DNA of 64,000 bases from Euglena gracilis. Lineage: Eukaryota > Euglenida > Euglenophyceae > Euglenales. Positions 43,313-54,419 of the stretch are shown here, piece by piece. The DNA is taken from the NCBI GenBank assembly GCA_039621445.1, contig CP154954.1:4141437-4205436 (forward strand), read 5' to 3'. How positions within the stretch are numbered: position 1 is the stretch's first letter; every line of letters begins with the position of its first letter. Under the pieces are notes generated by a model. The model ran no database searches, was not told the origin of the DNA, and saw only the letters and a list, made by a program, of their open reading frames with translations. Both the position numbers and the translations under genes were made by a program.

Positions 43313-43454
43313 AATGAGGAGGACAAAAGCTTTTTCTGCAAAACTCTGGTTTCAGTCTGCTATTACTCTGTCGCCAGCTTGCACTGCCTCTCTGGTGTCG
43401 CGGAAGCGGTCCGCCCCGGAGAACATCCAGGAGATGATGGTTGACGAGGACTGA
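43313..43454 (+). CDS. Possible terminal exon of the ParB-like gene
   Basis: A strong acceptor (TTTTTTCCTTTACAG) precedes it. One frame ends SRKRSAPENIQEMMVDED and TGA, an acidic C-terminus that looks genuine. Its phase (2) does not match an obvious donor in exon 3. The alternative phase-0 frame begins NEEDKSFFCKTL and ends in Gly/Asp. AATAAA follows at 43568. It could be the last exon of this gene or of an alternative transcript. Confidence 0.35.
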
Positions 43455-43567
43455 GTGGCCAATGCGGCTGCGGTGGCAGCAGGCGGCGGGTGCCGCCTGC
43501 GTGGGACAAGCGTCATCGCACTGTGACCCCAGACCCCGGATCAAAAACACCAGGCAACATCACACAC

Positions 43568-43573
43568 AATAAA
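43568..43573 (+). promoter_or_regulatory. AATAAA polyadenylation-type signal
   Basis: Canonical hexamer 114 bp after the last candidate stop codon. It sits at the start of the TTATAACCCCCC repeat block, so its function is not certain. Confidence 0.35.
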
Positions 43574-43574
43574 C

Positions 43575-43812
43575 CCGACACCCTATTTATAACCCCCCCA
43601 TCCTATAATCCCCCCTACTTATAACCCCCCCCCTCAGGCCCAACCACTAAACCGTGACTTATAACCCCCCCGGAAGCCATGAGAAGGCAAAGAGAACCGC
43701 CAAGCTGAAACCCCCCCACTTATAACCCCCCCCCCTCGGGACAAACCACTAAACAGGATCCTGTAAATTATATAAGTTAAGGGGGTTATAAATGAGGGGG
43801 GGGGGGTTACCC
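43575..43812. repeat. TTATAACCCCCC repeats with an inverted copy
   Basis: TTATAA or TATAAT followed by a C run occurs at about 43587, 43603, 43619, 43659 and 43719. GGGGGTTATAA on the opposite strand is at 43781-43791. AACCACTAAAC occurs twice (43642 and 43745), and a perfect ACAGGATCCTGT palindrome is at 43754-43765. The array lies just behind the gene. Confidence 0.7.
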
Positions 43813-44640
43813 GGACACCAAGCACACTCGTGTCGATTGTTTTGTTTCTGTGTCTCTTTGGCATGACTACGGACATCGAGGGTGCCTGGGGTGCATGGTC
43901 GGATATTCAGTGCCTAGACAAGAACATAAATACATACTTTGTTTTTGGGCTCTGCTTTAGGACGCGTAAAGACTGACTGTTGAATGTGGTTATGACACAG
44001 TTTTACTTCTCTGGGCTGTTTCAAATTTCAGTGATTGTAGTGTAATTTCCCATTCAGATGGTCAATGGTATTCTTCTTCTGATGCACACAGTTTGTCACT
44101 TTGTTCTGGTCAAAGACATTCTGTTGGGTTGAGGAAACAGAAAACCAGGTGTGAATCCACAATTTCCTCTTTTTTGAATTTTCCCTACCGATTTTGTTCA
44201 TTTTCATACAATTTGAAAAAAATGGGTCATTTCGAGTGTATTTTCGACTTTATAGGACTTTGTTACTGCAAGCCAAATATCCATTGAGATTGGACAAATT
44301 CGGGACCTCTTAAAGAAACTTCAAAAACTTTTTTTGGAAGCGGTTTTCGCATCCTCTGCCGTTTACAGAGAATCAGAAATTTTGGGCAATTTACGCCGCC
44401 TAAGTCAATAAACTGGCTCAAAAAAAAAACCCAAGCAGATGGCTTTGGGCTTTTTTGTCTCCATTCAGGTGCAGACCGGTCCCGACCGGCATCTGATTTG
44501 GACCCACCCCCCTGGACCCCCACCCTCCAGGGAGTCCAGCCAGCACTGTTTTTCCAGCTATTACAACAAACCCAACTGTCAAATTTTCATGAATAGAATT
44601 TCTGGAAAAAAATACTTGAAGGAAAGAAGATGCATCCAAT
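43813..44640. other. AT-rich unassigned stretch
   Basis: No gene, RNA or repeat partner is recognised, apart from the GGACCCACCCCCCTGGACCC...GTCCAGCCAGC string at 44500-44540 that recurs in variant form across the window. Confidence 0.4.
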
Positions 44641-46440
44641 TTATCCCCAGAGTTCAAATTTAGACCATTTTGCCACTTTGCCATTTTTGCCACGGTGAGC
44701 CATATTTTCCAACAACTTTCAAAGAATTTTGCAAATTGAAGTTGAAACCAAATTAACCCATCCTTCAAAACTTGCTCCATCCAAGCAATCTATCTTGGTG
44801 TTCTTGTGTTCCCACTCTATTACCAGTCTATTACCACCAAGAAATCGCTTCAACCAGCACTGTCTTGATGGTTTACAAATCACATGCAAATTATACCATC
44901 TCACCAAGGCTCCAGACAAAAAAAAGAGGTCTCCATCCCAGCCGGGGGAGCAGGTGGTGGCTGTAGAACGGGTGCTGGCTGGACCCTCCACAAATTGGTT
45001 CCCCTCCGGCTTAAGACTACCCCTGCTTCAAGCACAAAACAAATGCTTTTTCTACATGACCGTGAGACAAATTCAGTTTTGTTGGCCACATCTCCTTTTT
45101 TGGGGTTTCTGAATATCAGAATGGAAGAAAACAGAGACCCAAATAGCTGCATTTTTTTCCAATCATATTTTTATATTTGCATCCTCCTCAAAGCATCTTC
45201 TTGACACTTGACACATTTTCTGCTTCGCCCTGTGGAGGCTCTTCCTGATCAACAATGGCATTATTTTAACTTCATCGATATTCAGCGACACTTTACTCTG
45301 TTTCAAACACCAGCAGGCTTATTCCCTTCGCAAGGTTAACTTGCAGTGTCAACAAGAAATCAGAGAATGGGTGGGGAAGAGGGAACAGGGCAGAAAAGCC
45401 TCACACCCACTAACTACAAATAAGCTGAAATTCATCATATTTGGCGCTGGGGACACTTCCGCAACGCGTGCAACACGTGTTTCGCGCACCGCATGGTGCC
45501 GCAAATGCACCACGTGTGGCACTCCATGCCACCATACTGCAACCACCACAATAGGCCAAAAGAAATGGCTAAAAAAATGTTCAAATTTGAAAAATTGTGA
45601 AATTGCAAAACAGTGACCAAAAAAGTGACCAACAGTAGCATCATAAATGGTTTAAATGGGAAACAACACAAAAAAAAGCAAAAAAAACCCAAAATTTGGC
45701 AACAAACAGCCGAAGATGAAAAAGGAGTTTAAAAGCGGCCAAAGGTGGCCAAAATGAGTGAACCTTCCAACACTGTGCAGACGCTGTGACGTGGTGCACG
45801 CGGTGCCACACGAGGTGCGCGTGGTGTGGCAGCGTCCTCCCCCTGCCCTGGTCATAACCCCACCTACGGCGATCTGAAAGTCGGCCCTGGTTGGCTCCGA
45901 TTCTGCCGACTAGGCCAATGGTACCCCCAAACAGCTTCACCCCTACGACGACAACAATTAAACTTCAGGAACAAAATTTCAAGGGAAAAAAGACATGAAA
46001 CTGAAAAAAAAAATTGATTGTTGACCTGAGCATTTATTTCTGCAAATCACTCTCTGGTGGAAGCACTTGACAATGGCGTGCGGCAAACCCATGCAAAAAA
46101 AACGGCCGCCGAGTCTGCGTACTATTTTGCCATATATTACCAAATTGTATGCAATCCATGCAACCATAAAAAGCACACCCATCCGTGGAGGTTGCTACCA
46201 CCCCAACCTTTGGCTAAACACGGCAATCGCCTGCACGCCGCCCGAGCAGCTCTGGAGCCCTTCCACTCAACCCGCACATCGGCACCGCAGGGCAGCGACA
46301 GAGAGGAGAGCATTTTGTTGGGAGGATGGCTTGCCTGGGAAAACGTGGGGGCGGATGGAATGTTGCAAATGCTGTTGTAAGCCAGCAACCCAAAAAGCAA
46401 AGCTAATGGCAAAGCAACTGAATCAGGGCGATGATAAATG
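44641..46440. repeat. Duplicated segment, copy 2 (of 32.4-34.5 kb)
   Basis: Direct paralogue of 32420-34470 without the poly(A) expansion. It keeps the GTGCACGCGGTGCCACACG cluster (45796-45820). It ends in TTGTAAGCCAGCAACCC like copy 1 (34452). The copies lie either side of the ParB-like gene. Confidence 0.9.
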
Positions 46441-47480
46441 AACCCACGGGGGGGGGGTCCAGTTAAGAGGCAGGAAAATTTGGGCTGGCTGGAAAAAAGC
46501 TGCTGGCTGACGGTCCCAGGCTGGAGCTGAGCCTGGACAACTTTTTCCCGACCCATTTTCGCCGACTTCCGTACATCTAAAAGCCAAAATCTGTTAACGT
46601 TTCATTGATGAGGAGAAGGGGGTCCGGGGCTGGAAAAAAGCTTCAGGGAAAAGGCTGCTGGCTGGCTGGACCCTTCGGGGGGGTCAAAATTCAAGACCCT
46701 TCGGGGGGTTAAAAAAGCAACGTCCTGAACTGAATTATAATGAAAAACAACTACAAATGAATTGAAAATTGTCATATTACCAGAAACAGAATTCGAAAAA
46801 TGAAAAACCAGAATACACAAATCAAAAAACTGCTTTTGAAGCAACAACAATGCTCCCCTCAACTCCCCCGCGAGCAGCCCCCCCCCCCGTCCGAGCTATT
46901 TCCACAATGGGAAGGGAATAGCTCACTGTTTTAGCACTTTCATGAAGAAAATCTCAAAACAGTGTTCAAAATTGACCTTTTTTGGAAGGTTTCAAACATC
47001 ACTTTTTGGCAAATGTGCTTGGTATTGACCTTTTTTTTTTTTTGCGAAAATCCAAAAAAAGTTGCCAAAAATAACCCCTTTTTGGGCTTTCCCGCATCGG
47101 GGATGGGGAACATCAACACAACAAAAACATTTCTTTTTTCAAAATTGTTTCTTCAAAAAAAAAAAAAGGAATCAATAAACACCAAAAATGCTGCAACAAA
47201 AGAACACGTGATGCAGATTTGAAAAATGATGTTGTCGGTTTGCCCAATTGCATTCTTATGCAATTACTGCTGATGGAATTGGTCTAAAAAAATGTTTTAT
47301 GCAACTTCGTTTTCTCGCGTGCCCCAAAAAAAGTCGAAAATATGCATTTTTTTTAAATTATTACGATTTTTGATTCTGCAAAAAAATGGAAAACATCGCA
47401 GTGTAAAAATTTGCACTCCCTCTTGTCAAAATTGCAGTGTTAACATAACCTCCCCCCCCCCACCCGGCGCTTTGCCTGGG
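46441..47480. other. Unassigned spacer with short direct repeat
   Basis: ACCCTTCGGGGGG followed by GTCAAAA or GTTAAAA occurs twice (46669 and 46696). The remainder is AT-rich with T and A runs at 47025-47045 and 47155-47170. No gene is seen. Confidence 0.4.
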
Positions 47481-48200
47481 CACAAATGAAGGAGGGCCAG
47501 GGTCAATCTTAAGCGGCCAAATCTGTATTGTTAAGGATTTTGTTGGGCCTTGCGCAAAATAAGCCAGAATGTTAAAATACGGGTCCAAGGTGACAAGTTA
47601 TGGCCGTGGGTCCACTTTAGGGGGAGGCATGTAAGGAGGAGGGGGACAAAAAGCCTTGGGGGGTTCTTCAGGGGAAAGACACCTCACCTGAACCAACACG
47701 AAAACACCTCCCTGTTCAAAACACAGCAAGGTTTTGGGTGTTCCTGACAGGGGCAACCAATGACACGTTCTGTCTTAGAAAAGAATGCCTGTCCCTTGGA
47801 AAACACCTGCTGTGATTGCAAAATCTCCAAAAATATAAGCAGTTCTGTCACCTATATTTTGTTTCCGAAAAAAAGGCTTAGGGTGATTTAAATTTGGGGG
47901 TTGCCCAAGTTTAAAGAATGCTTCTTTCAGCCGTTCCAATGCAATTTTCATGAAAATGATCTTCATAGCATCAGGCCAGGGGTTGCTTCTGTTTGGGGTT
48001 TGCTTGGATTTGGGTGTCGGGCCAAAATATAGTTCGAAATGTTGCTGAAACTTGGGGGTTACTCACAAAATGGTTGATTACATTGGGTGGCTATTTTTTT
48101 TTCATGGGTCTTGCTGTGGTGTTTCATGTCTAATTGATCTCGTCTGGCTGGCCCTGTCCACCTCCAGCCTCCCCCCTCCCTATTTTTAAGGCGCTTATAA
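47481..48200. repeat. Segment inverted relative to 34.7-35.4 kb
   Basis: Reverse complement of about 34700-35420. The part from 47985 on (TGTTTGGGGTTTGCTTGGAT) also begins the homology to the macrosatellite tail (1770-2626). Confidence 0.85.
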
Positions 48201-48935
48201 AAACCTAAAATGCCTTAAAAAGGTGCATGAAAATATGTTGCCAAAATGCCTCTAAATCCTTGAAAATGCGCAAAAATGGCAGGAGTATCTCGGACCAAAC
48301 AAATATCAAAGCGCAAAATCTCTCCAAAAACGAGCATCGCTGGAACATTGCTGTCCTAAACATCAAAAAAAAAGTGTTTTTTTGCCGTTTTGATTTTGGG
48401 GAACATTCAAAATTCAAAACGTTGGTTCGATAACCCTTGGACCACCCTGGAAAACAACGCCTTAAAAAGTCTTTACAAAATGCCTTAAAATATCTCAAAA
48501 TGTCGGGAAAAATGCACAAGAATAATAATACCTGCTCATGGCAAAGAGCAAAAGAAAGGGATGTGTGAACGGTTGTCTTGCATGGCTTTCCACACGGGGT
48601 CAGATTAGTCCAGAGGGTGGAAATATCTCATTACCACCGAAGATTGTGCGACTCGCGGTGGCTGAGCGCGTGTGGAAGGTCCGGCGCGCTGGAGGTGCAG
48701 TCAGCGCTGGCGGTGCAGACCGAAGGGGCAGGGTACCTGCCAAGTGGCATAGGCAAAACGGCGGGAGGAAGAGACTGCCAGGGTGGTCCGGCGGCGTCGG
48801 CGGAGAATGGTACACCAAAAGAGCCGCGGCATCACCATTTTTATTGGAAAAGATCAAACACAACAAAGTTTCGCTGGCTTAGGCCGCCTAACTCGCACTT
48901 GGCTTTGAAAATGACAGTAACTTTGTGCCGACACG
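48001..48935. repeat. Diverged copy of the macrosatellite tail including R1
   Basis: Follows 1772-2665 in order: TTTGCTTGGATTTGGGTGTC, GGGAACATTCAAAAT, CTGCTCATGGCAAAGAGCA, GGCGGTGCAGACCG and TTAGGCCGCCTAACTCGCAC. It lacks the minisatellites. It also contains a 45-bp AAATATCTCATTACC-type insertion near 48620 not seen in the tandem copies. This is probably a dispersed ancestor or relative of the tandem unit. Confidence 0.88.
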
Positions 48936-49604
48936 CAAATTTACTTTGAAAAAAAGTTCTGTCTTCGAACACCGAGGCCTGAGTGTCAGGGCAGTCCGCA
49001 TTAATGTCTCCCTGCACCCCCAGGGCCTGGGTAAGAAAGCAACGACTTGGAACTCTACGGTCAATGGGCACAGCACACTGGGCTCCTGTGGCTGTTGCGC
49101 CGACGTTCAAATTCAAGCTCTCAGGGATCGCAACTCTGTGACACGTCGTTTTTCTAAACTTTTCACAACGTGTGCGTGGAGTTTACCCTCTGGATGACTC
49201 AGCAGGCAAGTCTTCATACACATGTCGCAGAGCCTAAAAAAGCAACCAAAAATGTTAAAATTCACCCAACCTGTGTAGCACCATCTGGGGAACACAGTCA
49301 AGGTTTCAAAAACGAGGGATTCACAACAGAAGTTTTGGCCCTTTTTTGGGGAAATTCATGTGTCCCAGCATGCGTTCAAACCCAGGGGGTTTGAACCTTT
49401 TGAAAAATGGTGCACAGGGTGGAAAACACCAACATGGGGCCCTGGTCACAACATCAGCTCACGGCACCGTGGATGATCTCCGTGGGACCAAAGAGTCAAA
49501 AGGGTGGGTTTCACCACCGGGGTTCAAAAAGATTGCAACACTGCAGACATTGCTCTAAAGCGAAATGAAACAATCAAAACCTTAAATGCGAGTTAGGCCG
49601 CCTA
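48936..49604. other. Spacer with short repeat match
   Basis: 48940-49005 matches 7305-7375 (TGTCTTCGAACACCGAGGCC). The rest shows no repeat partner or gene; frames at 48925-49197 are not supported. Confidence 0.4.
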
Positions 49605-49800
49605 AGTGGCGCGCCGTCAGTTTTCACTCCCCGTGGCCGTGGAGGGTACTTGGAAACCCGAGGGGGAGACTGGGCGATTCAAGGGGGAATCCGACCCCAC
49701 TCCCCGACTTCACATCAAAAATATTTCAGCTGAATTTGAAATGCAAAACAAGCACTTCTGTAAATTGGGGTGGAGATTTGGGGATGAGGAATTTACAAAA
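49605..49800. repeat. Dispersed repeat family R2, member 3
   Basis: Shares CCGTCAGTTTTCAC, TTGGAAACCCGAGGG and AAGCACTTCTGTAAATTGG with 8660-8830 and 36345-36540. Confidence 0.78.
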
Positions 49801-49823
49801 TGATCAACAAAACATTTCGCTGG

Positions 49824-49987
49824 GAGAAAAAAAAAGCTAGAAACGAGTTGTTTCAGTCAGGAAATTATACAGAAAATTGGTTCCAGACCGAACGTTTGGG
49901 CCACGGAGAAAAAAAAAGCTAGAAACGAGTTGCTTCAGTCAGGAAATAATACAGAAAATTGGTTCCAGACCGAACGTTTGGGCTACC
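49824..49987. repeat. Two tandem 82-bp units
   Basis: GAGAAAAAAAAAGCTAGAAA starts at 49824 and again at 49906. The units differ at only a few positions (GTTGTTTCAG versus GTTGCTTCAG), so the duplication is recent. Confidence 0.93.
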
Positions 49988-50499
49988 TAAAAGAAAGGTG
50001 CTGTTATCAAATCGTCAAGAAACTGAACATTTGTATTATTGGGAACATAAAGATTTGAAATTTTCGATTTCTGGTGAAAAAGGTCTCAGCTGAAAATCGG
50101 GTCACTTCATTTCTAAGTAACTCTTAAAGTCGACACACGTACGCACAACAAAACCTTGCAAAAAATAACAACCAACACAAAAAACGAATTCGAAGAACAG
50201 CGTCTTATAACCGCAAATGATATACCTCCCCCCCCCAAGCCCAATGAACACTAAGGTGACAATCTAGCCGGTCCGAACGGGGGGTGTTCATTGGGCTTTG
50301 GGTATGGTTTCTGTGTAGATAAGGTATATGGTGACAATCTAGACGGCCCGGACACCCCCTGTTCATTGGGCAAGGGTGTTCATTAGGCATGGGGGGGGAG
50401 AGGTACCACAATAAACTGCCAACCATAAGCCTGGTGGGGAGGGGCGGTTCTGTGGTCCAATGGGGGAAAAAGGACAATGTGCACCTTCATTACCAAAGA
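49988..50499. other. Spacer with two GTTCATTGGGC hairpin motifs
   Basis: 50277-50300 and 50346-50380 carry GTTCATTGGGC flanked by C and G runs; the second forms ACACCC/GGGTGT. 50220-50240 has a C run. No gene is seen. Confidence 0.5.
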
Positions 50500-51739
50500 A
50501 CCGACTGAATCTTTCTGTTGATTGTCAAAAAGAAAGTGCGAGGTGAAAACCCGGGGTTGAGAAGGGGAGATGAAATCCACGAGACTTACTGACGCTGGTC
50601 CTCAGCTTCCATGGTCCCTTTCTGGAAAATGGCGTCATCATGCCTGGGCAGCCAGTGGCACGTCCCACCCTGGGGATGGAGGTGAATGAGGTGGAATGCA
50701 CCACGCGTGTGGGGGCGAGTGATGGGACACTGGGGCACGCTGGGGCACGCACCAGACTGGCGCCAGGGGGCGTGCCACGGCGGCGATTTTGCGGAGGAGG
50801 AGGGGAGACACGCAGACAACCCCAACCAAACAAATTAAAACAAAATAGCACTAACTAAGCAAAACGGGCAGTACCTGGGAGCATGATCTACAACTTGGAG
50901 TTCTGGGCATACCCCCCCCCTCGCTTTCAGGAATTGTCCAGCACACTTGAAAAAGAAATGTGTGTGAAATGTGTCTGAGTTTTCTTGACCCCAAAGGGAC
51001 AGCTGGACCCCAAAGGGGAGTCCATCGGTCCGGCTGCAGAGGTGCTGGCTGGACCCCCCGCCCTTTTTCAGTGGAAAAGTTCACGGAAAAAGAATTGTAA
51101 TAAAAAACCAAACACCCACCCTCCAAACAACCCACTTTTGACCATATTTGGACCAAATTTCACCGATTTGCATCCGAAGAAGAAATCCCGCATCCCAACC
51201 CGGCCACGAAAACTCCCCCACCGTAACCCTCACTCTTGAGGGCATTTTATTTTTATTTATTTATTTTATTTATTTACTTATTTATTCAAAAAAAATTTGA
51301 TTTTTTTTTGATATTTCCCCCCTAAATTGGTCAGAAATGCCCCAAAGGTGTGGTATTTCGATTTATGTCATGTTTTTATGGTTACTATGATGCCTTCCTT
51401 ATTCTTATGTTTGCATATGTCTGTCATTTATTTAAGTCGTTTTCTTTAATTATTTGTTGTTATTCTTATTTTTTGTTCACTCTTTTTTGTCGTATTCCAG
51501 TTATTTTACTTCTTTTTTCATTGGCAATATATTGCACCAGCTACTCTGGAGCTCTTTTACTTTGCACGAGCATGAAAGAGCATAAAAAAAAAACAATGTT
51601 ACAAAAACAGCAAATATTCGAAAGTTAAAACCAGGTCACCCCACCCGAGCACTGCCCCTTAGACGGGGGCGGGTATGATACAGGGGTAAAGGTCGCACAC
51701 CCCACACGAATAGTGCCAGGGGGGACAAAATGCCATCTC
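50500..51739. repeat. Paralogue of 11.1-11.6 kb followed by spacer
   Basis: 50530-50830 matches 11290-11560 in direct orientation. 50860-51240 is unassigned with a GACCCCAAAGGG doublet (50989, 51008). 51240-51600 is very AT-rich (TTTATTTATTTA at 51250-51285). Confidence 0.65.
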
Positions 51740-52440
51740 TGTGGGAACTCCTTTGTGCTTCTGCTATGGCAAGCACCATGGTCGAAGGCACGTTTCTATG
51801 TTGTGGGGAGGTACACGACCACGTGGGTTTGAAAAGCTTCCATGACGGCTCTGTTTGAACTTCCGAGACTTTCTCAACATCGCTCTTTAGCTTGCAATTT
51901 TTTTCCATGCAGGGGGAAATGCCCGGTTCATACAGCACTAGCACTGACCACTTCCCGATTATTGGAACCGGAACAGAACAATCGTTGTCATTCTGCCAAA
52001 CAAACTAACTGGAATCGCGTAAATTTGCTGGCGAAACGTCCCATGGGCGGCTCCCTCCAGCACAGTGGTTCAGGAAGGTCAAGCCAGCACACCGCTGCCC
52101 GCAAAGCGGTCAGGGTTGGGGGGGAAGGAGGTCCGACATAGCCCGGAGGCAACCCCGTGGCAGGCTGGGAGGGAGAGTCATTCCACCAGTGGCACACTAA
52201 TGATTGCAAGAGGTGTGCCCCCCAAGCACACAACAATGGTATCGGTGCCCCTGGCATTTCAAGGCTGAAATGCTGAGAGGTATGGTTGGAAATTGCGTAG
52301 ATTGGTGGAATTGCATCCCTGGGGTCTGTGCATCACCAAACGGCTTCTTGAGCCCGAGGGGACCTTGTCCCCTGGTCGAGCTACAAGCACCTGCGGACGC
52401 CTCTTTGTGGGGCTGCGAGAAGAAGCTGTGGTGGACCGAA
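51740..52440. repeat. Repeat family R3, member 3
   Basis: Colinear with 11770-12370, and from 51960 with 37497-37800. Shared strings include GGTTCAGGAAGGTCAAGCC and GCAAGAGGTGTGCCCCCCAA. Confidence 0.78.
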
Positions 52441-53830
52441 AAAAATATTTAGGCTCCACCGAAAATCTTTTTTAAAAAAGGCAAAAAAAGACCAAAAACA
52501 ACAACATTTTTAAATGCATTTATACATATCACCTCAAATGATTGGCTGAAAAATTCCAACCAACCCAACTGTATTTGGACTTTGTTGGTTTTACCAGCCA
52601 GGTCCATCTTTGAGATGCAGAAATACTTAGAATATGAAAAAAAAATTACACAAGCTGCATCTGGGAGTGGCACAGAGCAACCTCACTTATATTTTCACTT
52701 TTGAGCAGCAATATTTCATCAACTACTGACTTTTTGCAATTATTTGGCAGCCATAATATGTGCTGTGTCTTCTTCGTCTTTGTGGGCACACCCCATCTTC
52801 TGGCCTGTGGGACGGTTCCACTTTTCACTTTCAGGATTTGTACTAGTGGGGGTGGGGCACAAGGGTGTTGGGTAATTCGCCCGTGGATGCGCCAAACAAC
52901 TGCAACCACATTGCATGGCTTGCGAGTATGACGTTTTATCCTCCTCCCCTGCAGCATGTCCCAGGCAAATTTCCGACCATGATTGTACGTACCGACCGGG
53001 TGGGAGGAGGGGGGGTAGGGGTCTGGGGGGGACCCAGAAAATTTTCATTGAAGATGGACTTTTCCGGGCCCCGGTTCCTTCGGAGTCGGGGTCGCAGGGG
53101 GGTGTCTGCTATGGGACCGTTTCAGGGACGAGGACTTTTCAAATATTAGCAAATGGTTTTTGATTTTTCAAACGGGCTCAGAACAGGGATTTGCTGAAGC
53201 CGACAGGAACTCCATCCCCCAGGGTTGGGTCCAGTCAGCCAGCCACATTTTTCAAAATCTAGACCCCCCACCTATCGAAGTTGGCAAAAGGGGGCAGGAA
53301 ACAGCTAGCCAGCCAAATTTTGGGGTCAAAATATTTATTATAATTGGCGATTCTCGGCCACTTTTGTAGTTTCAATTTCTGGTACCAAATTCTGGTTCGG
53401 ATCGACCTCCGCTCGGGCCTAGTTCCAGTCGGGGGCTGAAGCTTTTGAACTTTTTGTCGTGTACAACCACATTGGTCCCCCAGGAGCGCTTCACTGTAAC
53501 CTGGATATGCAGTGGGCGCTCGCTGTCTATGCTCGCTGTCTATGCTGCTGTTGACATGTTGTCAGTGGCAACCCCCCACAGTGCTCCATTACAGGTCGTG
53601 GCGAAGAGTCCACCGAGGTGCGCAACAGTGCTCTGAGGCCGATGGAAGCCTCCGCCTGGGCTTTAAATGAACCGCCGGGGGGAAGTTTCAAGAGTTGGTG
53701 GGTGGGTGGGTTGGGGCCTCTGGAACCCCCTCCTCCCACGGTAACCCCCCATGGGTCAGAATTTGGCCCAGCCAAAGGACGGGGCGGAAGATTTAATTCA
53801 CCGGCTTCGGCTTATTTTGGCCGGAATCTG
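52441..53830. other. Unassigned spacer
   Basis: No gene or repeat partner was recognised. G runs lie at 53003-53030 and 53090-53100. GTCTATGCTCGCTGTCTATG at about 53526 is a short direct duplication (TCGCTGTCTATGC twice). Confidence 0.35.
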
Positions 53831-53832
53831 GG

Positions 53833-53864
53833 AGGGTAGTGGGTGGTTGACCACCCACTACCCT
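53833..53864. repeat. Perfect 15-bp stem palindrome (cruciform-prone)
   Basis: AGGGTAGTGGGTGGT (53833-53847) is followed after TG by its exact reverse complement (53850-53864). This is the longest perfect near-zero-loop inverted repeat I found in the window. Confidence 0.97.
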
Positions 53865-54419
53865 ACTGGGAGGGGTCGTGGGTGGATGGGTTTTTGAAAA
53901 AGTGTGTGGATGGGTTTGGGCCGTCCCCCACCCCCCGGGGCTACTAAGAGAATCTATGCACAGAACCTCACTAATGAGTGTCATCAAAGCCAGTCACGCC
54001 CAGTCACGAACAGTCATGCACAGTTGTGCCCAGTCATTTCATAGGTAACTGTGAGAAGTGTGCCACTGGGGAAAAAACACAGACGCCGCAAAAATAAAAA
54101 TACAGCGGAGCACACGAGCCTCACAACTTCCTCTGGTTGGATGGGCCAACGTCAAAGGCGAGACCGAGAGAAAATATCATGGTGGTTCAGTGAACTCCTG
54201 TGTGTTTGATGAAAACCGTTTGAACGTTAACGAACCCTGACGTTTGAACGTAAACAAACGAACTGACAGGCATCCACAGCAAAGTAGTGGACCAACAGGC
54301 ACACAGGCAAGCACCCATAGCCAAGTCCAAAAGTTTGGGTATAGAAAAGCCAGCAAGAGCCAAAAGCAAAGGTAGCTATGGTCAACAGTCCATGGAGGCA
54401 ACTACTGAGCAGGATACCC
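53865..54419. other. Spacer with five 10-bp CAGTCACGCC units
   Basis: 53991-54040 holds five consecutive degenerate 10-bp units (CAGTCACGCC, CAGTCACGAA, CAGTCATGCA, CAGTTGTGCC, CAGTCATTTC). Further on, TTTGAACGTTAACGAACC is followed by TTTGAACGTAAACAAACG near 54217 and 54243. No gene is seen. Confidence 0.55.

Larger units (their letters stand above)
41043..43454 (+). pseudogene. Multi-exon gene with ParB-like domain, frame-damaged in exon 1
   Basis: Four coding blocks are separated by introns with GT...AG ends: 41043-42189, 42331-42668, 42841-43047 and 43313-43454. The first junction is phase 1 on both sides and the second is phase 0 on both sides, so the frame passes through blocks 1-3 without adjustment. 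This is strong evidence of a spliced gene. The predicted protein has a helical Leu-rich N-terminal part, a Cys-x2-Cys motif, a domain resembling ParB/sulfiredoxin N-terminal domains spanning the first intron, and a Lys/Glu/Pro-rich tail. AATAAA at 43568 follows the last block by about 115 bp. Block 1 needs about three frame changes and reads through one TGA. Either this is a recent pseudogene or the assembly carries indels. No other gene in the window is comparably supported. Confidence 0.6.

Noticed and set aside
43575-43740. Telomere-like repeats (TTATAACCCCCC)
   Set aside because: Irregular spacing and C-run length, internal position, and an inverted copy nearby.
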